A stretch of DNA of 8,592 nucleotides from assembly GCA_013297585.1 (NCBI GenBank), contig JAAFHG010000141.1, positions 1-8,592 on the forward strand. The letters are read 5' to 3'. The translations under genes and the position numbers were made by a program. Position 1 is the stretch's first letter. Every line of letters begins with the position of its first letter. The notes under the pieces are model-generated. The model had not been told where the DNA came from and did not search any database. It saw only the letters and a program-made list of their open reading frames with translations. This document shows positions 1-5,179 of this stretch, in pieces. The stretch is from Chitinophagales bacterium (GTDB lineage: Bacteria > Bacteroidota > Bacteroidia > Chitinophagales > Chitinophagaceae).

Positions 1-9
1 AATAATATC

Positions 10-468
10 ATGAAAAAAAACAAAAAAACTTTAATGCTACTAGTGCTTATTGGTGTTGTAGCATTAGCTGTTGGTACGTATGCATATAACGAGTATAATA
101 GAAAAGCTATAAACGTAGCAGATGCAAACACTGATTTTACGCTATCATCTAACCAATTGATACAGCAATTTGCCAATAAGTCACAATACTATGATAGTAT
201 ATACCACTCAAAAATAATAGAAGTTACTGGTGCTGTTAAAGCAATTGATACCGATGAAAAAGGTTTTCATACAATAGTTATTGGTGATAGTGCATCAACT
301 GCAACTATACGTTGTAGCCTAGATAGCGTACAAAATACAAAAATTAAAGGCTATGGCCAATTGAAAACAATAACCATAAAAGGTATTTATACAGGTTTTA
401 ATGCAGATGATTTAGGTATTGGATCTGACGTAATATTAAGTTGCTGTATTCTAGAAAAAAATAATTAA
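10..468 (+). CDS. Membrane-anchored OB-fold protein, tRNA_anti-like family
   Basis: A 152-residue protein. A charged, lysine-rich N-terminus (MKKNKK) is followed by a hydrophobic helix at about residues 7-26. There is no lipobox and no clear cleavage site, so it is probably anchored in the inner membrane with its main domain in the periplasm. Residues about 45-150 look like the OB-fold domain that databases call tRNA_anti-like: a helix ending in ANKSQYYDS, then beta strands around KIIEVTGAVKAI, ATIRCSL, KTITIKGIYTGF and a final strand VILSCCILEKN. The family is named for its fold and tRNA binding is not expected here. It is the first complete gene of a four-gene run, 24 bases before the YceI gene. 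The 9 bases upstream are A/T-rich and show no Shine-Dalgarno site, as usual in Bacteroidota. Molecular function is unknown; the fold call is from pattern recognition. Confidence 0.75.
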   Translation: MKKNKKTLMLLVLIGVVALAVGTYAYNEYNRKAINVADANTDFTLSSNQLIQQFANKSQYYDSIYHSKIIEVTGAVKAIDTDEKGFHTIVIGDSASTATIRCSLDSVQNTKIKGYGQLKTITIKGIYTGFNADDLGIGSDVILSCCILEKNN

Positions 469-492
469 TAATCACATTTAAAAAACAATCAA

Positions 493-1053
493 ATGAAAAA
501 AATAACGCTTGCTTTTATATTAATAGTATTAGCTGCAAATATTAATGCACAAGATAAATTATTTACTAAAAATGGTAAAATAACCTTCGATGCAACCGCA
601 GCCAAGTCGCCTGAAAATATTGATGGTATCAATAAAACTGTGATATGTGTTTTAGATACTAAAACAGGTGATTTACAGCTATCAGCATTGATGAAAGGAT
701 TTGAATTTGAGCGTGCCTTAATGATGGAGCATTTTAACGAGAATTATGTTGAGAGTAACAAATTTCCTAAGGCAATCTTCAAGGGCACTATTATCAATAA
801 TGCTACCATTAATTATCAAAAAAATGATACTTATTCTGTGAAAGTTAAAGGTAGTTTAACCATGCATGGCGAAACAAAAAGCATTGAAACTGACGGTAAA
901 TTGATAGTGAAAGATGGCAGAATTATGTTATCAGCTACTTTTTCGGTTTTATTATCAGATTATGCAATAGCTATACCACAATTGGTAGCTGATAAAATTG
1001 CAAAAAATGTGAAATTAATTGTAGACTGCACGTTAGATGTACTGAAAAAGTAG
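493..1053 (+). CDS. YceI-family secreted protein
   Basis: A 186-residue protein, close to the usual YceI length of about 190. Residues 1-19 form a signal peptide (MKK, then a hydrophobic stretch ending ANINAQ), with likely cleavage before DKLF. The mature part reads as the lipocalin-like YceI barrel: an early strand KITFDATAAKSPENIDG, the central FEFERALMMEHFNENYVES segment with KFPKAIFKGTI, then VKVKGSLTMHGETKSIE and a final pair of strands. The segments MMEHFNENYVES..KFP and GxLTxHGxTK are the hallmarks I used. YceI proteins have been shown to bind polyisoprenoids; in Bacteroidota they often sit beside electron-transfer genes. Here it lies between an OB-fold protein and a DUF5777 protein with gaps of 24 and 30 bases, which implies co-transcription. 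The native ligand cannot be read from the sequence. Confidence 0.88.
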   Translation: MKKITLAFILIVLAANINAQDKLFTKNGKITFDATAAKSPENIDGINKTVICVLDTKTGDLQLSALMKGFEFERALMMEHFNENYVESNKFPKAIFKGTIINNATINYQKNDTYSVKVKGSLTMHGETKSIETDGKLIVKDGRIMLSATFSVLLSDYAIAIPQLVADKIAKNVKLIVDCTLDVLKK

Positions 1054-1083
1054 TTAAATATTTTAACCCTAAAACCTTTAAAA

Positions 1084-1989
1084 ATGAAAAAAATAATTTT
1101 GGCACTGATGATGTTTGTCATTTTTTCGGCCAGTACAACTCTGCTTCATGCACAAGAGGAAGATTTATTAAAACTAGTAGGCGAAGACAAGCCTAAGAAA
1201 GAAATTGTGAAAAATGCCTTTAAATCAACACGAGTAATTAACGGGCATTCTATGGAGTTTTTATCTGCTGGTACAATGGATTTTAGAATTCTACATCGGT
1301 TTGGCTTACTCAATCAAGGTAGTAAAAACTTTTTTGGTTTAGATCAAGCAAGTATGCGTATGGGGCTTGATTTTGGGCTAAAGCAAAATTTAATGGTAGG
1401 CATTGGTAGAAGCACTTTTAAAAAAGAAGTTGATGGGTATATAAAGTATGCACCTCTTCGTCAGTCCACTGGCACCCAATCCTTTCCTGTAACCGTTGCG
1501 TTGGTAGCAGGTGCTACCATTAATACACTGCCTTATGCAGACCTTACCATTAACAACTATTTTTCTTCTCGCATAGCTTATTACTTTCAAGCAATTGTTG
1601 GTAGAAAATTTAGCGAGCAATTATCCTTACAAGTTTCACCAACATTAGTACATAATAATATTGTGCCCTTAAGCACTCAGCCCAACGATGTTTATGCACT
1701 AGGCATTGGTGGTAGGCTAAAAGTTTCTAAACGTATGGCACTTACTTGTGATTATTTCTATTTAGCAAATGGTAAAGAAACTGGTATTAATTACAATCCT
1801 CTATCTGTAGGTATAGATATAGAAACTGGTGGTCACGTGTTTCAGCTACATGTATCTAACGCCACAGGAATGAATGAAAGAGCGTTTGTAACTGAAACTA
1901 CCAACACATGGGGTAAAGGCGAAATAAGCTTTGGCTTTAATTTATCTAGAGTATTTCAAATTAAAAAACCTAAAAATAATAACCTTTAA
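1084..1989 (+). CDS. DUF5777-family beta-barrel protein
   Basis: A 301-residue protein with a signal peptide (MKKIILALMMFVIFSASTT, cleavage probably after HAQ near residue 24). After a charged linker (EDKPKKEIVKNAFKST), the body is a series of amphipathic strands: HSMEFLSAGTMDFRILHRFG, ASMRMGLDFGL, NLMVGIGRS, FPVTVALVAGA, RIAYYFQAIVGRKF, LSLQVSPTLVH, ALGIGGRLKV and ALTCDYFYL. The C-terminal block HVFQLHVSNATGMNERAF...WGKGEISFGFNLSRVF is the part I recognise as the conserved end of DUF5777, ending in a strand with terminal aromatic residue plus a short lysine-rich tail. An outer-membrane barrel is the probable location. No enzymatic motif is visible. The gap to the following Rieske gene is only 8 bases, so the two are likely translationally linked. 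The function of the family is not established. Confidence 0.85.
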   Translation: MKKIILALMMFVIFSASTTLLHAQEEDLLKLVGEDKPKKEIVKNAFKSTRVINGHSMEFLSAGTMDFRILHRFGLLNQGSKNFFGLDQASMRMGLDFGLKQNLMVGIGRSTFKKEVDGYIKYAPLRQSTGTQSFPVTVALVAGATINTLPYADLTINNYFSSRIAYYFQAIVGRKFSEQLSLQVSPTLVHNNIVPLSTQPNDVYALGIGGRLKVSKRMALTCDYFYLANGKETGINYNPLSVGIDIETGGHVFQLHVSNATGMNERAFVTETTNTWGKGEISFGFNLSRVFQIKKPKNNNL

Positions 1990-1997
1990 AAAATAAA

Positions 1998-2396
1998 ATG
2001 ATGGACAGAAAAGAATTTTTATCAATGCTTGGTTTATCTGCTGGTGCGCTTACTATTGCCGCTTGTATGGGTGGTAGTGTTGCCGCACCTAATGTTGATT
2101 TTACGCTCGACTTATCTCAATCTGCAAATGCGGCTTTAAACACCAATGGTGGTTATGTTTATAGCAATGGTGTAATAGTAGCCAAAACTACAAGTGGTGC
2201 TATTATTGCCGTTTCAGCAAGCTGCACACATGAGGGTACTTCTGTACAATATCAATCTTCGAATAACCGATTTTATTGCCCTAATCATGGTGCTACATTT
2301 AGCAATAGTGGTAGTGTAACGCAAGGCCCTGCTAATACGGCATTAAAGCAATATACAGTAACCGTTACAGGAAATGTTGTACAAGTAAAAGGCTAA
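1998..2396 (+). CDS. Rieske [2Fe-2S] protein, probable lipoprotein
   Basis: A 132-residue Rieske protein. The cluster ligands are visible as C76-T-H78 and C94-P-N-H97 (spacing C-x-H-x15-C-x2-H, a normal Rieske pattern). The cysteines that form the stabilising disulfide in cytochrome bc1/b6f Rieske proteins are absent: T81 replaces the Cys of CTHLGC and N96 replaces the second Cys of CPCH, so it resembles ferredoxin- or oxygenase-type Rieske domains. The N-terminus (DRKEFLSMLGLSAGA) looks like a Tat-type leader with RK instead of RR, and runs into a lipobox I-A-A-C at residues 20-23. This suggests folding in the cytoplasm, export and lipid anchoring at C23. Two adjacent ATG codons (1998 and 2001) are equally possible starts. 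It closes the envelope operon. The electron partner is not in the window; a soluble or membrane cytochrome encoded upstream is possible but unseen. Confidence 0.9.
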   Translation: MMDRKEFLSMLGLSAGALTIAACMGGSVAAPNVDFTLDLSQSANAALNTNGGYVYSNGVIVAKTTSGAIIAVSASCTHEGTSVQYQSSNNRFYCPNHGATFSNSGSVTQGPANTALKQYTVTVTGNVVQVKG

Positions 2397-2401
2397 TTTT
2401 A

Positions 2402-2420
2402 GTGTAATAGCTACACATTT
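2402..2420 (+). terminator. Weak hairpin after the Rieske gene
   Basis: A 5-bp perfect stem GTGTA/TACAC with a 5-base loop lies 6 bases after the Rieske stop codon and is followed by ATTT. It could end the envelope operon, but the stem is short and there is no real T-run, so this is a candidate only. Confidence 0.25.
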
Positions 2421-2466
2421 AACAAAGTCTTAAGTATTTAAGGTGCACGGGTATGAAAATTGGTAC

Positions 2467-2480
2467 TACATTTGCAATCC
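2467..2480 (+). promoter_or_regulatory. Candidate promoter -7 element for the 63-aa gene
   Basis: TACATTTGCAATCC matches the Bacteroidota -7 consensus TAnnTTTG exactly, and the same TAC-W-TTTGCA extended form occurs before hscA. No good TTG/TTTG -33 element is present at the expected 18-21 base spacing. If used, it would give a leader of about 120-130 bases before the ATG at 2610. Confidence 0.4.
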
Positions 2481-2609
2481 AAAAAAAGAGCCAATAAATA
2501 CTTCAAGATTTTATTTTACCTGAAGCACCACTACAACGATTTCCACAAGCTGCCAGATGATTTGTTGCTCAATCAAAATTGTAATTAAAGAACAATTAAA
2601 GCATAGATT

Positions 2610-2801
2610 ATGAAACAGCAAGTAAACACATCTGTAATACAGATGGAAAATGAAGATTTAAGAGTATTGTTAACTGAGACAAAAGAAACTGTTGCAAAAG
2701 ATATAAAGCCAAATACATTCAGCGTATCGGATTTATGGAACATTCAACGTAACATGAAGCCAGCGTTAAGAACCAAGTTGACCGATAGATGGAAAATGTA
2801 G
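2610..2801 (+). CDS. Small hypothetical protein, 63 residues
   Basis: A short soluble protein with no signal peptide, membrane helix or cysteine. The first half is polar and charged (NEDLRVLLTETKETVAKD) and may form a helix. The second half contains FSVSDLWNIQRNMK at residues 37-50 and ends with a basic, Arg/Lys-rich tail (RTKLTDRWKM). The motif F-S-[VIT]-x-D-[LM]-W-N-I-Q-R followed by a basic end resembles short uncharacterised proteins I associate with Bacteroidota genomes; this is recollection, not a search. A second ATG at 2643 (MENEDLR) is an alternative start. It has its own candidate promoter upstream and a strong terminator 19 bases after the stop, which makes it a self-contained gene and supports it being real. 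The basic tail would suit nucleic-acid or ribosome contact, but no function can be assigned. Confidence 0.65.
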   Translation: MKQQVNTSVIQMENEDLRVLLTETKETVAKDIKPNTFSVSDLWNIQRNMKPALRTKLTDRWKM

Positions 2802-2820
2802 TTCATTAAAACATACCTCC

Positions 2821-2854
2821 AAAGCCTCAAAAAAAAGCATTTTGGGGCTTTTTT
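2821..2854 (+). terminator. Intrinsic terminator of the 63-aa gene
   Basis: A 12-bp stem (AAAGCCTCAAAA at 2821-2832 with TTTTGGGGCTTT at 2840-2851, one T-G wobble) with a 7-base loop runs into a six-T tract ending at 2854. It is the clearest terminator in the window. Its A-rich 5' side also makes it plausible in the opposite direction, although no minus-strand gene ends here. Confidence 0.8.
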
Positions 2855-2860
2855 GTGCCT

Positions 2861-3070
2861 ATTATGCTTTCACAAAGTAACATGTGTTTTTATTTATTGT
2901 TTACTATAAATTATACATAAAATAATTTAGAATTATTTTTACCCGTATATGCATATTAAAAATATAAATAAATTGATTATAGCTTTGTGTGAGTTTTGCT
3001 ATGTATTAAATAGGTAAATGTGTTGAACCCAATTATTAATGTTGTTATAATTTCCTTTCTTCTTTCGCAA
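2861..3070. other. AT-rich non-coding stretch before the hscA promoter
   Basis: No convincing gene on either strand. It holds a perfect 9-bp inverted repeat of only A and T, AAAATAATT/AATTATTTT (2919-2927 and 2931-2939, 3-base loop), too weak to be a strong terminator. It also holds a second -7-like sequence TAGCTTTG at 2980-2987 without a good -33 partner, which could be an additional distal hscA promoter with a leader of about 150 bases. Confidence 0.5.
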
Positions 3071-3104
3071 TTGCAAAAGCTACTGTACGCTTACTTTTGC
3101 ATTC
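3071..3104 (+). promoter_or_regulatory. Probable hscA promoter overlapped by an inverted repeat
   Basis: TTG at 3071-3073 and TACTTTTG at 3092-3099 are separated by 18 bases and fit the Bacteroidota -33/-7 pattern (TTTG and TAnnTTTG). Transcription would begin near 3105, giving a leader of about 40 bases. The perfect inverted repeat TGCAAAAG (3072-3079) / CTTTTGCA (3094-3101) covers both elements, so it could be an operator; alternatively, with the T-run at 3104-3111, it could act as a terminator for transcripts arriving from upstream. Confidence 0.55.
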
Positions 3105-3114
3105 TTTTTTTAAC

Positions 3115-3132
3115 GGGCTTATTTTTTAGCCC
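3115..3132 (+). promoter_or_regulatory. Leader hairpin before hscA start codon
   Basis: GGGCT (3115-3119) pairs with AGCCC (3128-3132) across the 8-base loop TATTTTTT, 14 bases before the ATG at 3147. In a short leader this stem is close enough to the ribosome landing site to influence initiation. The run of T in the loop, not after the stem, argues against a terminator. No known riboswitch or thermometer motif is recognised. Confidence 0.4.
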
Positions 3133-3146
3133 TTACGAATTTTATT

Positions 3147-5003
3147 ATGGCTAAGATTTCTATAAATATTGCAACAGGTAGTTTACAACAAGCAGAAATG
3201 ATTGTGGGTATTGATTTAGGGACAACCAATAGTTTGGTAGCTATTATTCATCCTGAAACAAAACAACCTATTGCTTTAAAAGAATTTAATACCAGTAGTT
3301 TGGTACCTAGTATTGTTCACTTTGATGAATTAGGTAACCCCACAGTAGGTGAGGATGCAAAATTATTTTTAGAAACAGAACCACAAAATACCATTTTTAG
3401 CGCTAAGCGGTTAATGGGTAAAAGCTACAATGATGTAAAAAATAATGCCAATTTTTTTACCTATAAAGTAATAGATGATAATACTGAAAGCTTGGTAAAG
3501 GTACAAGTAGGTAATATGTTTTATTCACCCATCGAATTATCGTCTTTTATTTTAAAAGAACTAAAACAAAGAGCCGAGCATATATTAAAAACACCTGTAA
3601 CTAAGGCTGTCATTACAGTGCCAGCATATTTTAACGATGCACAGCGACAAGCCACAAGAGATGCAGGAAAATTGGCCGGATTAGACGTGTTACGCATTGT
3701 AAATGAGCCTACAGCAGCAAGCTTGGCTTATGGTTTAGGCTTAGCAAAAGATGAAGAGAAAACAATAGCAGTATATGATTTGGGGGGTGGCACATTTGAT
3801 GTATCTATATTAAGAATTACCAATGGTATTTTCGAAGTTTTAAGTACCAATGGCGATACCTATTTGGGTGGTGACGATTTTGATAGAATACTAGTGCAGC
3901 ATTGGTTACAGCAATTTGGTATTGCACAAGAAGAACTACAACAAAACAAACAATTATCGCAAACATTACGCTTAAAAGCTGAGGAAGCTAAAAAGCATTT
4001 AAGTAGGCACAATAGTTTTACAGCAGACGTAAATGGTGATTTATTAACCATTACCAAAACTGAATTTGAAGCATTAATAGAACCTTTAATTGCCAAAACA
4101 ATAGAAAGTTGTAAAGGCGCCTTAAAAGATGCAGATTTAACTATTAATGATATTGATACCATAGTAATGGTAGGCGGTAGTACAAGAGTGCCTGCTGTTC
4201 AACATGCAGTGTCAGCTTTTTTTGGTAAGCCTGTAAACGATACGGTTAATCCTGATGAAGTGGTGGCTTTAGGTGCAGCTATTCAGGCTGATATATTGGC
4301 TGGTAATAACAAAGATTTTTTATTGCTTGATATTACGCCACTAAGCCTCGGTATAGAAACAATGGGTGGTTTGATGGATGTTTTGATTCCTAGAAATTCT
4401 AAAATTCCTACAAAGGTTGGTAGACAATATACCACGCATAAAGATGGCCAAAGTGGTATGCGTATTTCTGTGTTTCAAGGCGAAAGAGACTTGGTGAAAG
4501 ATAACCGTTTATTGGCTGAGTTTAACCTAACTGGTATACCTGGCATGCCTGCTGGCATGCCTAAAGTTGAAGTAAGTTTTTTAATTAATGCTGATGGTAT
4601 TTTGGTGGTAAAAGCCAAAGAGCTAAGAAGTGGTGTAGAGCAAAGTATAGAAGTAAAATCGCAATTTGGTATTACCGATGAAGAAGTAGAAAAAATGTTG
4701 CTAGACAGTATTACAAATGCCAAAGAAGATATTAAAGTGCGTGCTTTAGTAGAAGCTAGAACAGAAGGCGAACAAATACTTGAAGCGACTGAAAAGTTTT
4801 TAACTAAAAACACGGCGTTAATAAGTAAAGATGAAATAATGAATACTGCACAAGCTATGCAAGCCTTGCAACTAGCGTTAACTATGGAAGATAAAAATTT
4901 GATTCAAACCAAAATAGAAGCACTAAACAACATTACTAAACCTTTTGCTGAACGTGTAATGGATCAAGCGATAAGTAAAGCTATGAAAGGGCAGAAGATT
5001 TAG
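3147..5003 (+). CDS. hscA: Fe-S cluster assembly Hsp70 chaperone HscA
   Basis: A 618-residue cytoplasmic Hsp70, matching E. coli HscA (616) in length. HscA is an ATPase that, with the J-protein HscB, binds the scaffold IscU and promotes transfer of its cluster to acceptor proteins. The ATPase domain shows VGIDLGTTNS at residues 20-29, NEPTAAS from 186, YDLGGGTFD at 210-218 and a VMVGGSTRVP segment near 340. The interdomain linker LLLD is at 392-395, followed by the substrate-binding domain (PLSLGIETMGG, IPRNSKIP) and a helical lid. Points favouring HscA over DnaK are the N-terminal extension of about 18 residues before the first ATPase strand, the KRLMGKS segment, FQGERDLVKDNRLLAEF, and the ending ERVMDQAISKAMKG, which parallels HscA, with no acidic DnaK tail. 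It appears monocistronic; no iscU, hscB or ferredoxin gene flanks it. ATG at 3147 fits the family's N-terminus. Confidence 0.9.
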   Translation: MAKISINIATGSLQQAEMIVGIDLGTTNSLVAIIHPETKQPIALKEFNTSSLVPSIVHFDELGNPTVGEDAKLFLETEPQNTIFSAKRLMGKSYNDVKNNANFFTYKVIDDNTESLVKVQVGNMFYSPIELSSFILKELKQRAEHILKTPVTKAVITVPAYFNDAQRQATRDAGKLAGLDVLRIVNEPTAASLAYGLGLAKDEEKTIAVYDLGGGTFDVSILRITNGIFEVLSTNGDTYLGGDDFDRILVQHWLQQFGIAQEELQQNKQLSQTLRLKAEEAKKHLSRHNSFTADVNGDLLTITKTEFEALIEPLIAKTIESCKGALKDADLTINDIDTIVMVGGSTRVPAVQHAVSAFFGKPVNDTVNPDEVVALGAAIQADILAGNNKDFLLLDITPLSLGIETMGGLMDVLIPRNSKIPTKVGRQYTTHKDGQSGMRISVFQGERDLVKDNRLLAEFNLTGIPGMPAGMPKVEVSFLINADGILVVKAKELRSGVEQSIEVKSQFGITDEEVEKMLLDSITNAKEDIKVRALVEARTEGEQILEATEKFLTKNTALISKDEIMNTAQAMQALQLALTMEDKNLIQTKIEALNNITKPFAERVMDQAISKAMKGQKI

Positions 5004-5005
5004 AA

Positions 5006-5107
5006 CTTGTTAAAGATTATTGATGGTATATACGTAGATGAATTTTTAACGACGCAAGGCGAATTTTGCAGCAATAGTTTAACGCCTACGACAAAAAATC
5101 TAACAAG
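5006..5107. repeat. Imperfect nested inverted repeat in the hscA downstream gap
   Basis: The outer arms are CTTGTTA (5006-5012) plus GATT (5015-5018), pairing with AATC plus TAACAAG (5097-5107): 11 bp with a 2-base bulge. Inside, CGTA (5033-5036) pairs with TACG (5087-5090) and GGCG (5058-5061) pairs with the adjacent CGCC (5083-5086). The arms are nested and in order, so one RNA or DNA strand could fold as a long interrupted hairpin. The sequence is GC-richer than other gaps here. It could be a dispersed intergenic repeat, a small mobile-element remnant or a structured 3' end of the hscA transcript. No flanking target duplication is evident. Confidence 0.45.
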
Positions 5108-5179
5108 GCTACAGCTCAAAAGCAGCAAGTATTAACCATTGGAACGGTTTTGAACAAACTTTTTGTTAAGATACAGTTA

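Noticed and set aside
1390..1620. Minus-strand ORF inside the DUF5777 gene
   Set aside because: Fully antisense to a well-supported gene, with low-complexity composition and no domain; a shadow frame. The same holds for the antisense frames within hscA, the CNNM gene and the TlpA-like gene.
2453..2497. A 14-codon ORF beginning MKIGTTFAIQ
   Set aside because: Too short, overlaps the -7 element at 2467 and has no supporting context.
2457..2588. A 43-codon stop-free frame before the 63-residue gene, ending ...HHYNDFHKLPDDLLLNQNCN
   Set aside because: It has no ATG, overlaps the candidate promoter and has no visible initiation signal. It could be a worn gene remnant, but nothing supports a specific parent, so it is not listed as a gene.
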